Source: Lacrimispora sinapis (GTDB lineage Bacteria; Bacillota; Clostridia; Lachnospirales; Lachnospiraceae). Taken from it: a DNA stretch of 64,000 nt. A program made the translations under genes and the position numbers. Location of the stretch: positions 2,480,001 through 2,544,000 of the forward strand of contig NZ_CP141832.1 of assembly GCF_043633585.1 (NCBI RefSeq), read 5' to 3'. Each line of letters starts with the position of its first letter. Positions within the stretch are counted from its first letter, which is position 1. Shown piece by piece: positions 28,100 to 37,327 of the stretch. The notes under the pieces were generated by a model that had not been told where the DNA came from, did no database searches, and saw nothing but the letters and a program-made list of their open reading frames with translations.

Positions 28100-29584
28100 C
28101 TACAAACCTAAATTAATATTTTTCGTACAAATATTATTGCAAAAAGCATCATCATGCTCCACAAACAATAGTGTAGGACAATATTCCAAAATCATTTTTT
28201 CAATTTGGATACGTGAAAAAATATCAATATAGTTCAATGGCTCATCCCATATATACAAATGTGCACTTTCACAAAGGCTTTTAGCAATTAGTACTTTCTT
28301 TTTCTGACCAGCACTAAAATCCACCATGTTCTTATCAAACTGCTCTCTATTAAAATCCAGTTTACGAAGAATCGTTTTAAATAGAGTTTCATCGATCTTA
28401 TTATTATAGGCAAATTCAGATAGATTACCTTTTAAATATGAAGTATCTTGCGAAATATAAGAAATTTTTAGTCCACTTGCTAGCATAAAATTTCCGGTAA
28501 ATTTAATATCATCTCCATTAATCAATTTTAGGATACTAGACTTACCACTCCCATTTTTTCCGATAATGGCAACTCTATCACCAATATTGACTCTGAAATT
28601 AAGATTACTGCATACTTCTTTATCTCCATAAGACAATGATAAATCATTCGCTTCTATTAAGCACTCTTTGTGAAATTCAAGTGGTGAAATTTTTAAGTCA
28701 TCATATTGTTCAATGTTGTGGAGCAGTTCTGATTTTTGTAAAACGGCTTCCTGATGTCTTGACTCAATATTTTTGGCACGTTTCATCGCTTTTGCAGCCT
28801 TATGTCCAACATAACCCTTATCCAGTTTTGAACCAGAATTTGTTGTTCCATATTTACTTTTTTCTACTTTATTTGACCAGTTTGAACTACGTTTTGCTGC
28901 ATAAGACAACCTTCCTATTTCTTTAAGGAGTTTCTTGTTTTCTGCCAGTTCAAAATTATCTTGTAACGTTTTGTTCTCCCACCAAGAAGTAAAATTTCCC
29001 TTTTGGATTTCGATATTCGTTTTATTGATAGATAGTATATGGTCAACACATTGATCAAGTAAGCTTCTATCATGAGATACCAAAATAAACCCCTTCTTGC
29101 GTTTCAAATAGTTTTGCACTACATTACGTGCATCGATGTCAAGATGGTTTGTAGGTTCATCAATAAGCAGGAAACAACTCGCTGTAAGGAATAAAGCTGC
29201 AAGAAGGACCTTTGTTTGCTCACCATTTGACAATGTATTAAACGGACGATATAAAGCATCTTCTTGAACATCAAGCAATGATATTTCACGAAAAATCTCC
29301 CAATCCATACATTCCGTACAAATACTCTTCATTACTTCAATTGTATATAGACTCTTATCTTCCACATCATAAGGAAAATACTCAAACTTAACTGTAGAAC
29401 TTATATTGCCGGAATACGCATATTTGCCAAGCAGTAAATTTAAGAAAGTAGTTTTACCGCGTCCGTTTCTTCCAATAAAACCGAGTTTCCAATCTGTATC
29501 TATCTGAAAACTTACATTTTCAAAAATATTGTCATAACTTCCTTCATATGAAAAAGTTAGATTTGAAACATTTATTAAGGACAT
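28100..29584 (-). CDS. lsa(E): ABC-F ribosomal protection protein Lsa(E)
   Basis: A 494-residue ABC-F protein with two ATPase domains and no membrane segments. First site: GRNGRGKTTFL, signature LSNGEQTK, Walker B FLLIDEPTNHLD. Second site: GKNGSGKSSIL, FSAGQKKK, LYIWDEPLNYID. The linker between them (about residues 200-275) is the arm that reaches the peptidyl-transferase centre. Length and sequence match Lsa(E), which dislodges pleuromutilins, lincosamides and streptogramin A from the ribosome. A leader with promoter, short reading frame and terminator hairpin lies upstream. Confidence 0.95.
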   Translation of the reverse strand: MSLINVSNLTFSYEGSYDNIFENVSFQIDTDWKLGFIGRNGRGKTTFLNLLLGKYAYSGNISSTVKFEYFPYDVEDKSLYTIEVMKSICTECMDWEIFREISLLDVQEDALYRPFNTLSNGEQTKVLLAALFLTASCFLLIDEPTNHLDIDARNVVQNYLKRKKGFILVSHDRSLLDQCVDHILSINKTNIEIQKGNFTSWWENKTLQDNFELAENKKLLKEIGRLSYAAKRSSNWSNKVEKSKYGTTNSGSKLDKGYVGHKAAKAMKRAKNIESRHQEAVLQKSELLHNIEQYDDLKISPLEFHKECLIEANDLSLSYGDKEVCSNLNFRVNIGDRVAIIGKNGSGKSSILKLINGDDIKFTGNFMLASGLKISYISQDTSYLKGNLSEFAYNNKIDETLFKTILRKLDFNREQFDKNMVDFSAGQKKKVLIAKSLCESAHLYIWDEPLNYIDIFSRIQIEKMILEYCPTLLFVEHDDAFCNNICTKNINLGL

Positions 29585-29742
29585 ATATTTCTTCCTCCTT
29601 TACATTATAAAAATTTTATAAGCAAAGTCGGTTTTCGGCATTAATTACTCTATAATGTTATCCAACTCTGCAAGGATTTTGTCATGAATGACATAGTATC
29701 ATTGTCTATCACGTTTATCTTCCTTTCTTTTACAAATATTAA

Positions 29743-29772
29743 AAGCCGCAAGAAAGTAAATTCTTACGGCTC
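29743..29772 (-). terminator. Leader terminator (attenuator) upstream of lsa(E)
   Basis: On the reverse strand AGCCGTAAGAA pairs with TTCTTGCGGCT around a short loop and is followed by TTTTAATATTT. It lies between the promoter and lsa(E), about 160 bases before the start, so read-through must be needed for expression. Confidence 0.7.
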
Positions 29773-29926
29773 AAAAACAAATACTATTATTACCTTTTGT
29801 TATACATAACATAAGGTTACTGTAATGTATTATTGAGTGTAGAATACTTAACTTTCTTGCAATTTGCATAACAAAACAAACGGTTCTATAGCCGTTTCTT
29901 TAAATATCTTATTATGCATCATATAA

Positions 29927-29947
29927 TTAGCAAGAAAAGTTATACAT
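29927..29947 (-). CDS. Leader peptide MYNFSC upstream of lsa(E)
   Basis: A six-codon frame (MYNFSC, stop TAA) with a very strong ribosome site, TTGGAGGTG, seven bases before its ATG. It begins about 20 bases after the predicted transcription start. A second possible frame (MMHNKIFKETAIEPF...) follows. Drug-stalled ribosomes on such leaders can favour an antiterminator fold; that mechanism is inferred here from layout only. Confidence 0.5.
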   Translation of the reverse strand: MYNFSC

Positions 29948-29969
29948 TCTTCCACCTCCAAGTCGTTTT

Positions 29970-29998
29970 ATTATATCATATTATCTTTAAAAATCCAA
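29970..29998 (-). promoter_or_regulatory. Promoter of the lsa(E)-lnu(B) operon
   Basis: Reverse-strand TTGGAT (29,998-29,993), 17-bp spacer, TATAAT (29,975-29,970). Confidence 0.75.
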
Positions 29999-30026
29999 TA
30001 TAATTCTTCTGTTCTCTTTCTAAAGA

Positions 30027-30588
30027 TTACCCTTCTACATCAATCTCGACTCCTGATTTGAATTCAACGGCGAACTTATCATGAAATACCGTAACTTTTT
30101 CTATAAGCCTCCTTACTAACTGCTCATCATATTCCTCTAACTCACAGGATTGTTCATTAAAGAAATCAGTCATTTCAGCGATTCGTTGCCTTTTTCCTTC
30201 ACGCTCTGCATTTTCAACAAGTGCATTTTGCTTCAATTCTCGAAGGTGGTAGATTTCATCAGCCACATCTTCATAGTCATTCTTGGATTTTGCTTGGATA
30301 AGAAGCTGTTGTTGTAATTCTTCCAATTTGCTATCAATATCATTGGTGGCATTATCATTTTCTTCATTAAGTATAGTAGCTATGTTTTTCTGCAACGCCT
30401 GGAGGAAGGGTTCTTTGTTAGCCAAAAGTTCGTTAATAGCCTTGACCACTGCTGTCTGCAATGTTTCCTCGTTTATGGTAGGGGCAGTACATTCAGATCC
30501 TTTTTCCTCCAAACGGCTGACGCATCTCCAAACAATAGACTTGTAACCTCGGTTATTCCAGTGTACCCGGCGGTAAATATCACCGCAC
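30027..30588 (-). pseudogene. C-terminal fragment of a large serine recombinase
   Basis: The frame begins abruptly with CGDIYRRVHWNNRGYKSIVW and RCVSRLEEKGSEC, the zinc-ribbon domain of TnpX/Tn5397-type recombinases, and continues through the long coiled coil to the usual ending FAVEFKSGVEIDVEG. The catalytic resolvase domain and the recombinase domain are missing. This could be the former integrase of the segment targeting rlmD. A 161-residue frame can start inside it from an alternative codon but is unlikely to be functional. Confidence 0.8.
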
Positions 30589-30670
30589 GTTTGAAACCGC
30601 GAATTTTCACGCGTTACCCCACGCCCGTTTCCGAGGCAAAAAGTAGTAGAGATTTAGACCCCCCTACCCC
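30589..30670 (-). other. Phage-like sequence joined to the recombinase fragment
   Basis: Reverse-strand GGGGGGTCTAAATCTCTAC, then a GC-rich part, then CGCGTGAAAATTCGCGGTTT resembles, from memory, the sequence found just before small-terminase (P27-type) genes of many siphophages. No terminase gene follows. The junction with the recombinase zinc ribbon is abrupt. Confidence 0.4.
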
Positions 30671-30809
30671 GGATATTACATAAAATCTCAAAAGTTAAGC
30701 TAATCTTAGGATTTCGTGAGATTTTTAGCATCTATTCAAAGCCGTTAATCGGCATTGTTTTCAAATTTGAGTATTAACCCTTTTCTAGAAAAGAGGTGAG
30801 TATTTTATT

Positions 30810-31496
30810 TTATCTGTCAGTCAAACGAATAATCTGACAATTGGCTGTTATTCTATCTAACAGAGTCTGGCAAAGATGTTTGTCTTCCACTGCATCTAAC
30901 CATGCAGATATTTCACGATTGGTAATAAAAATGATACTCCTTGTTTCATTAAGAAAAGTAACTGCTCGATAAAAAGCCTGTAGCTCTGACCTAGTTGGTT
31001 CTAGATAAAATACATCATCAATAATAATCAAGTCACATTCTCGCATATAGGAGAAGGTTACTCCTGCTTTTGGGTTTATATCTTTGTTCTCTACAATAGA
31101 TATAAAAACATCAATGGATGCATAGTAAGTTTTATGTCCATTGTCGATCGCTGTTTCTCCAAGATGAACTGCAAGACTAGTTTTGCCTGTCCCACATTTA
31201 CCAAGTAAAATAAGGTTTTGTTCTTCATTGAGCCACGTCAGATGGGATAATTGTTTTATCTGCCATTCCAAACCTTTGTTTAAATTTGATAGTTCAAATA
31301 CTTTGTTTAGAAGTTTGCTTGCCCTTCTTAGCTTGATCTGTTTTTGTCTGGCTCGTATCTCTAGTTCTTTTTGTAATATCATCTGAAGATAATCTAGGTT
31401 GGACAGTTTCTCATCATTCAAATCAATATATCCCCTGGCAATATTCCATAGATTTAGCTTCTTAGCCAACTCGCGGATTTCAGTTATATCAGCCAT
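30810..31496 (-). CDS. istB: IS21 helper ATPase IstB
   Basis: A 228-residue AAA+ ATPase of the DnaC/IstB type: Walker A GKCGTGKTSLAVHLGE, Walker B LIIIDDVFYLEP, sensor FITNREISAWLD. It assembles on target DNA and directs IstA. The central QIKQLSHLTWLNEEQNLILL region is typical of the family. Confidence 0.92.
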   Translation of the reverse strand: MADITEIRELAKKLNLWNIARGYIDLNDEKLSNLDYLQMILQKELEIRARQKQIKLRRASKLLNKVFELSNLNKGLEWQIKQLSHLTWLNEEQNLILLGKCGTGKTSLAVHLGETAIDNGHKTYYASIDVFISIVENKDINPKAGVTFSYMRECDLIIIDDVFYLEPTRSELQAFYRAVTFLNETRSIIFITNREISAWLDAVEDKHLCQTLLDRITANCQIIRLTDR

Positions 31497-32961
31497 CGAT
31501 TTCCCTCCTTATCTCCTTGCTACGTGTCAGATGGTTGAAATACTGTTGATTTGGTAAGAACTTCTTCGCTATCTGCTCACCATGCTTATACATCATGTAG
31601 GCCAAAAGTTCATAGGCATTACAGCGTTCAGTCTCAATGCAGTATCTTATCCCATCAAGCATTTGCCCCATCGAATAAAACTTCGTCATGCGATTTAAGC
31701 GAATGCAATGGCTATTAAAATATTTTGGTTGTTCCTGTTCCATCCGCCGTATAAATTCCTGAGCTATTTCATACTCTGCAAAATATTGTTTTATAAGATC
31801 ATGAGAAACCCTGTTTCTGTTATTATTTCCTTCAGGTTTGAATATCTGCCCAGTATCTTCTGTTACTGGATACTTAGCTAATAATTCATTAGTATCAGTA
31901 TCATAAAATAGAAGTATTTCACCATCATCCTCTATACGTATGCGTTGATGTGCATCCATCACACCGACATCAATCTGATAACGATTCCCTTTATAGCTGA
32001 CCACTCCATTGGAATCAAAGGATGCTACAGTACTTGATACCTCTGAATATGTTTTAACATGAAAAAGCTGTTTTTGTTCTTCTATGAACATTTCTCGCGG
32101 CACTTTTTTAGTCACAGTATGAACTCTCCCGTTGCCTTCTCTATCCAACCATGCAAGAGCTGCACTGTTAAGACTGTCAATTCCGGTATATACCCTCCCC
32201 TCCAGAAAACTTTGCTTAACATATCCAATTACCTCTTCTACCTTACCTTTACTCTGAGGATCTCTTGGCCTGCATAATGAAACACTGTAGCCGATACGCT
32301 TTACATATTTTTCAAAGACCGGTACAAACATAATATTACCTAGATTTTCGCTAACCACATAGACCCGATCAAGATCATATAGAATTGTCTGTGGTCTTCC
32401 TCCAAAATACTGGAAAGCATAATTGTGAGCTTTTATAGCTGTTTCGGTCGTGAAGGGATCTGGTGAGAAGTAAACAAATTTCATTCTGCTATAACTCAGA
32501 ACCATACAATAGAAATATACCCTCACAATTCGTCCATACATATCTTTAAGTTTGTACTGACCAAAATCAGCTTGCGCTTCATATCCTGGTGGCGAGACTT
32601 CACGTGGTGAGATTTTCCGCTTACTGGTATGCTGATACCCGTGCTGTTCCCTTAGGGCCTTCATATAGCGATAAAAAGTAGCTCGTTTAACTTGTAAATC
32701 AGGAAAAGTTTCCATTAATTTGAGATAGATATTGGTATCCCGGATTTGTGGGCATATTTTCAATTGCTCTAATATGTACTGTCGATAATTATCCATATGG
32801 TGCTTTTCCTGCTCAGCTTCCATGGCATAATCCTCTTTGCTCATGTTCCAGTATTTACTGACAGTAGTATAGGTGATCTCCAGCGCTTTAGCAGTCTTGG
32901 TCTGGGCAAGTCCAAGTTCTTTGTACTCTTGGATTTTTTGGTATTGCTCAATACCGATCAT
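31489..32961 (-). CDS. istA: IS21 transposase IstA
   Basis: A 490-residue transposase. It has an N-terminal helix-turn-helix (LGLAQTKTAKALEITYTTVS), an integrase core with EAQADFGQY (first Asp), TILYDLDRVYV (the usual second Asp region) and CRPRDPQSKGKVEEVIGYVK (catalytic Glu), and a C-terminal beta-rich domain. GAGGAATC precedes the ATG. Confidence 0.93.
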   Translation of the reverse strand: MIGIEQYQKIQEYKELGLAQTKTAKALEITYTTVSKYWNMSKEDYAMEAEQEKHHMDNYRQYILEQLKICPQIRDTNIYLKLMETFPDLQVKRATFYRYMKALREQHGYQHTSKRKISPREVSPPGYEAQADFGQYKLKDMYGRIVRVYFYCMVLSYSRMKFVYFSPDPFTTETAIKAHNYAFQYFGGRPQTILYDLDRVYVVSENLGNIMFVPVFEKYVKRIGYSVSLCRPRDPQSKGKVEEVIGYVKQSFLEGRVYTGIDSLNSAALAWLDREGNGRVHTVTKKVPREMFIEEQKQLFHVKTYSEVSSTVASFDSNGVVSYKGNRYQIDVGVMDAHQRIRIEDDGEILLFYDTDTNELLAKYPVTEDTGQIFKPEGNNNRNRVSHDLIKQYFAEYEIAQEFIRRMEQEQPKYFNSHCIRLNRMTKFYSMGQMLDGIRYCIETERCNAYELLAYMMYKHGEQIAKKFLPNQQYFNHLTRSKEIRREIDG

Positions 32962-33116
32962 GTTTGATTCCTCCTTTATGTTTGTTATTAAAGCTAGACT
33001 ACCTATATCAACGCAAGCATAGGCATCACCTCCTTATGAGCTTTAATAGCTTCCTTTAAATTATAATATATGATGTTGACCACTTCCTGAACTTTATGAG
33101 TAAGAGTGCATAAATT

Positions 33117-33153
33117 AAAGCCCTCGAAGTCAAATACCAGCTTCAAGAGCTTT
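33117..33153 (-). terminator. Terminator of the Gabija-type operon
   Basis: Reverse-strand AAAGCTCTTGAAG pairs with CTTCGAGGGCTTT around an 11-base loop and is followed by AATTTATG, a weak T-tract. It lies about 105 bases after the gajB stop. Confidence 0.6.
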
Positions 33154-33259
33154 TATCTATTTCTCCTAAAACAAATTTTAGAAATTAAGTAATATAACTT
33201 TATCAGATTACTGCAGTCTCTACATGTTTTGAACACATGAACACTTACACTGATTAAAC

Positions 33260-35017
33260 TCAATCATTTAATGCTATAATTTTGAATATCTTTCTCAGTT
33301 TATTAACTTTTTTGTCGGATAAAGTTGGAACATTAATGAACAATCTTTCTCTAGCTCTACTAATTGCAACATAATAAACCCTATGTTCTTCGTCACCCAT
33401 AAGATTTGGTTTTAATAAAAAATCTAAATCCTTTTCTTCTAAAACAAGCAAAACATTATTAAACTCATCACCCTTGGCTTTATGAATAGTTTTGTGTTTA
33501 CTTGTATCTTCAACAATATTTACGCATAGGCTTAATTGTTGATATGTATAAGTTTCATAAAAAGTCTTAGCACGACCATTTCTAAAACCAGCTAGATTAT
33601 TATCAATATTTGTTTTCAAAACATTATAAAACTCCATCAAGCACATATCTTTATAGGTAAAATGATTTTCTAGTAAAAAACATAAGCAATTAAGAGCTGC
33701 TTTCTTTGCATTTATTGGATCGTCCTTAACTTTGAATAAATACTCTATCTTTTTTACAGCTTCCTTGTATTTTCCGTATTTTGAAAGTTCCACTGCGCTT
33801 ATAAATGATGCTACTGCTTTGCATCTATGAGAGTTACTATCTGCATCTATTAAATGGTCAAGTAAACCTTGTTCCAATTTTGTATCCTCTATCTCAATTT
33901 TCATAGCATTTGAAGTAATATTTTCTCTAGATAGTGAATATATATCTTCATTTTTACTTAACTCTTTAGCTTTATGAAATGCCTTATTTCTCTCTCCAAC
34001 AATAATAGTCGGAATATCATTGTTAACATTTCTATATTTATTTTGTTGTATATCTTTACGTACATTATTTAGTACATCAATAATCTGATTGGTACTTCTG
34101 CGATTATCTATCATTGTATAATCAGTTAAATTTGTAAGGTAAAAACTAGAGAACTGTTCAGGCTTTGCCCCTTGGAATGAATAAATTGATTGTGCTTGAT
34201 CTCCAATAACTCCCACCATCGTTTCTGATTCAGCAATCATATTCAATAATTTAGCCTGTATTGGATTAGTATCTTGAAATTCATCTACTAAAAAATAAGG
34301 GAACTTTGCCCTCAGTATCGTTAGGATAAAAGGATACTTTTTTATAAGTTCATAACTAAAGTATAGAATGTCATTATGATCAACTAACCCATCTTTCCAA
34401 TACAATTTTTTATACCCCAATAAGTTTGACTCAAGTATTTCCAGACACTTGTTATTTAAACGAGTAATTCCTTCACTATCTATAAAAATAGCTTTATTTC
34501 TATTACCTATAATTTTTAACTCGTTTGAATCATCAAATTCATAATTCAGTGAACCTAACCAATTCATCAGAGCCTTCTTGTTGTTAGGTAAATTAATTAA
34601 TTGGTTAAGTGAAAAAGGATGTTTTAATTCGCTTACTCTAGGATGATTCTCTATCCATTCCTTTGTTCTCCGATAACTAACTATTGTATCATCATGTCCA
34701 TCTAACTTTTCTGCATTTAATTCAAAATCTGTAGATAGAAAAAAACAATATGGTTTTACAATATGCCTATATAAAAAGCTATGTATAGTTGATACCTCAA
34801 CTTGATTCGCTGCAGTCCCAAGTCGGCATAAGATTGTATCTACCGCAATATTAGTATACGTTATGCATGCAATTTTTCTTGTCTGTGCCAATCTATTAGA
34901 AGTCTGCAAAATATTATTAATATGGTTTACCAGCCAATGTGTTTTTCCTGCCCCAGGGCCCGCAGCCACTCTAAAATGATTTTCAATTGGTATTTTCGTA
35001 TCAGAATTAATAATCAT
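33260..35017 (-). CDS. gajB: UvrD-like helicase, GajB-type
   Basis: A 585-residue superfamily 1A helicase. Walker A GPGAGKTHWLVNHI, motif Ia ITYTNIAVDTI, Walker B FLVDEFQDTNPIQ, motif III GVIGDQAQSIYSFQGA, motif IV region MIDNRRSTNQI, motif V IHKAKGDEFNNVLLV and motif VI VAISRARERLFI are all visible. It follows an OLD-family nuclease with a 4-base ATGA overlap, the layout of Gabija anti-phage systems, in which GajB sits on a GajA core complex. It is somewhat longer than the roughly 500-residue type protein. Confidence 0.85.
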   Translation of the reverse strand: MIINSDTKIPIENHFRVAAGPGAGKTHWLVNHINNILQTSNRLAQTRKIACITYTNIAVDTILCRLGTAANQVEVSTIHSFLYRHIVKPYCFFLSTDFELNAEKLDGHDDTIVSYRRTKEWIENHPRVSELKHPFSLNQLINLPNNKKALMNWLGSLNYEFDDSNELKIIGNRNKAIFIDSEGITRLNNKCLEILESNLLGYKKLYWKDGLVDHNDILYFSYELIKKYPFILTILRAKFPYFLVDEFQDTNPIQAKLLNMIAESETMVGVIGDQAQSIYSFQGAKPEQFSSFYLTNLTDYTMIDNRRSTNQIIDVLNNVRKDIQQNKYRNVNNDIPTIIVGERNKAFHKAKELSKNEDIYSLSRENITSNAMKIEIEDTKLEQGLLDHLIDADSNSHRCKAVASFISAVELSKYGKYKEAVKKIEYLFKVKDDPINAKKAALNCLCFLLENHFTYKDMCLMEFYNVLKTNIDNNLAGFRNGRAKTFYETYTYQQLSLCVNIVEDTSKHKTIHKAKGDEFNNVLLVLEEKDLDFLLKPNLMGDEEHRVYYVAISRARERLFINVPTLSDKKVNKLRKIFKIIALND

Positions 35018-37068
35018 TCCTTACACACCCATTCTATAGCCTTACTTATATATCCGGGAACTTTAAACTCTTTAAACTCATTAGTACCTTTCTTAGCGAG
35101 ATTTTCTTGGAGTACATATGCTAATTCTAAAGCATTTTCTCCCTTCCCTACTGAATTCAAATATCTCGCAGCAATAATTGCTTTTTTCTTATCATCATCT
35201 TCCCAACCATTCTCTATTTTGTTAATAGCTTCAATTATACGAGTATTTTCTTTACTATTACGAAGCAGACTTTCAAGCTTTGATAATGATTGGCCATTTT
35301 TATAGGCTTCCATTAGTCTTTTAATCTCATCTGCATTATCAATCGAGTCAGTTATTAACAATTCCAGTGATGGGTTGGCCAATATTAACTCATACTCAAA
35401 TGTTTTTCCATACTTTTTGTCTTGAGTAAAAGACGCAATATTAGGATGTTTATTTTCCTCATATATATCTAAATATGTATTTTGTTGAAAGTCATATACA
35501 CCGATTTCTACATTTAATTCAAATGGATAGCATTTAGTAAAATTTGTACCACTTTTTTGTTTTCTTTCCGGATCTATGTCAGTCAAACAAACTACCTTCC
35601 TTTTTATTGCAAAAGGGTTTCTACTATCAAATAAATATAAGAAATGGTTAAAATATCTTCCCCCAACATTGACTACTGACACATGTTTTTCTTCCAAAGA
35701 TAATCCATTATATTGTGCAAAGATAGATAGTAGTAATTGCTCAGCTATTCCTTCTACTAAAATAACCTTTTCCGAAAATAACATATCAGATTTTGTTGCA
35801 TCTAAAAATCGCTGTACGTATTTTTTACTTTTTTCATTTGAACCAAATACTTTCCCTGGATAACCCACGCAAGTTTTATCTTTATCTTTATAAAGACAAA
35901 TCATTTCATCAAGCGAAATCGATGAAGTTATATGTGTCGAATGGGTAGTAATAAATATTTGCCTTACCTTATTTTGAAATCTATTTTTCCTTAAGAATTT
36001 CAAAAACTGATGTTGCATAGATGGATGTAAATGTGCTTCAGGTTCCTCAATCGATAAAATAGGAAACACTTTTGCATTACTTCCTAAATACTTACCATCT
36101 GAATCAACTTGCATTTTTGATAGCAGCAAAGATATATATATTAAATTATTGTATCCCAAACCATTGTTAGAAACTGGTATCTTTATTCCAGTTTCATATT
36201 CGACAATAAGTTTTAAAGCAGAGTACAATTCTATATCAGAAATACTTCCATCAAAATTAGGAATAGATTTATCAAAGGATGCCCCTACCTCTTTTGCATA
36301 AGAAAGGATTTGCTGCTTACCCTCGGTCATTCTTTCATGAAGTTTGCTCAATAAAGTATCTGCTGCAGTCGAGAACTCTTGCTTTTTCACTTTTATAGCC
36401 AACAGTTTTTCTTCTTTTGAAACATTATCATTGGATTTAATATTATAATCCATAAAAAAATCTAGAACATTTTTTAATAAGGTGTTTTTCCCTGTAAACA
36501 TGTCTCTTTCTACATCACGGATAGCATCTAAAAATTGAAAATCAAACTTTTGCAACGATTCTCCATCCGCAGTTACTTGATTGATGGGATTACCACCCCA
36601 AATTTTATATGTATACAGTCTAATAAATTCCTCTTGTATTATTTTCCATACTTCTTGTGTACTTGTTGAAGTCTGCACCAATGAAATATATTTTGAATGT
36701 TCTTTGGTTGGCAAAAAGAACTCATAAGTCAGTTGTGCTTCATATGGTTCTTCCAACTTTATTAACCAATTACTAACCGTAACCAAGTCATCTGACATCA
36801 AATCTTCATCTTTACTTTGCATAATAGTAACAGCTATTGTAATTTTAGGTGGCTCCGCTTTTAATTTCTCTAGTGGTATATATTTATTAAAATCATCAAT
36901 TTCTAATTGCTTTTTTGTAGCTGGGTCAAATATTATGGACAGTGCTTTTATCAAATTTGATTTTCCAGCATTGTTATGCCCAATAATTGCATTAATTCCA
37001 TCATTAAAATTGATAACTATATCGCTAAAATTTCTATAATTATTAATTTGCAATTTAGAAATATACAT
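35014..37068 (-). CDS. gajA: OLD-family ATPase/TOPRIM nuclease, GajA-type
   Basis: About 684 residues from the ATG at 37068 (GAGGGGG upstream; the frame extends ten codons further). The N-terminal ABC-type ATPase has IIGHNNAGKSNLIKAL and Walker B ILSIEEPEAHLHP, with ITTHSTHI as the His switch. The C-terminal TOPRIM nuclease has VILVEGIAEQLLL (catalytic Glu) and CLTDIDPERK (DxD). Known GajA senses nucleotide depletion and nicks DNA. Here it is about 100 residues longer than the type protein, the extra part lying in the ATPase insertion and the C-terminus. Confidence 0.87.
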   Translation of the reverse strand: MYISKLQINNYRNFSDIVINFNDGINAIIGHNNAGKSNLIKALSIIFDPATKKQLEIDDFNKYIPLEKLKAEPPKITIAVTIMQSKDEDLMSDDLVTVSNWLIKLEEPYEAQLTYEFFLPTKEHSKYISLVQTSTSTQEVWKIIQEEFIRLYTYKIWGGNPINQVTADGESLQKFDFQFLDAIRDVERDMFTGKNTLLKNVLDFFMDYNIKSNDNVSKEEKLLAIKVKKQEFSTAADTLLSKLHERMTEGKQQILSYAKEVGASFDKSIPNFDGSISDIELYSALKLIVEYETGIKIPVSNNGLGYNNLIYISLLLSKMQVDSDGKYLGSNAKVFPILSIEEPEAHLHPSMQHQFLKFLRKNRFQNKVRQIFITTHSTHITSSISLDEMICLYKDKDKTCVGYPGKVFGSNEKSKKYVQRFLDATKSDMLFSEKVILVEGIAEQLLLSIFAQYNGLSLEEKHVSVVNVGGRYFNHFLYLFDSRNPFAIKRKVVCLTDIDPERKQKSGTNFTKCYPFELNVEIGVYDFQQNTYLDIYEENKHPNIASFTQDKKYGKTFEYELILANPSLELLITDSIDNADEIKRLMEAYKNGQSLSKLESLLRNSKENTRIIEAINKIENGWEDDDKKKAIIAARYLNSVGKGENALELAYVLQENLAKKGTNEFKEFKVPGYISKAIEWVCKE

Positions 37069-37099
37069 CACATTATCCCCCTCACTTATTAAAACCACA

Positions 37100-37180
37100 C
37101 CTTGTGTTCTACATTAATATCTTATTAATGCATTCAAGGTTTACCTTCAGTCATAAACATATCAATGTAGAACAATAAGG
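37100..37180. promoter_or_regulatory. Long inverted repeat upstream of gajA
   Basis: Two arms of about 20 bases, containing TGTTCTACATT (37,105-37,115) and AATGTAGAACA (37,163-37,173), are separated by about 40 bases and sit 30-110 bases upstream of gajA. They could be a paired operator or a structured RNA leader. No promoter could be placed with confidence. Confidence 0.5.
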
Positions 37181-37327
37181 TAAAGGTTGAATTAAATACT
37201 TGCTTTTCCCCACATTTTAGTAACTCCTTCAACATATACAGAAATTCACATTCTACTGATTCATTCTATAAAGGATTTTTATCATACTTTATTAGTCTAA
37301 TTTATAGATTTAAATATTTTACTTCAA

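Larger units (their letters stand above)
30700..33110 (-). mobile_element. IS21-family element (ends approximate)
   Basis: istA and istB overlap by 8 bases on the reverse strand, the standard IS21 layout. I could not fix the terminal repeats by eye; the limits given are the outer range allowed by the neighbouring recombinase fragment and the Gabija terminator at 33,117. Confidence 0.75.

Noticed and set aside
29870..29924. 24-codon frame beginning MMHNKIFKETAIEPF as a separate gene
   Set aside because: It has no ribosome site of its own and lies in the leader structure; it is mentioned only as possible part of lsa(E) control.
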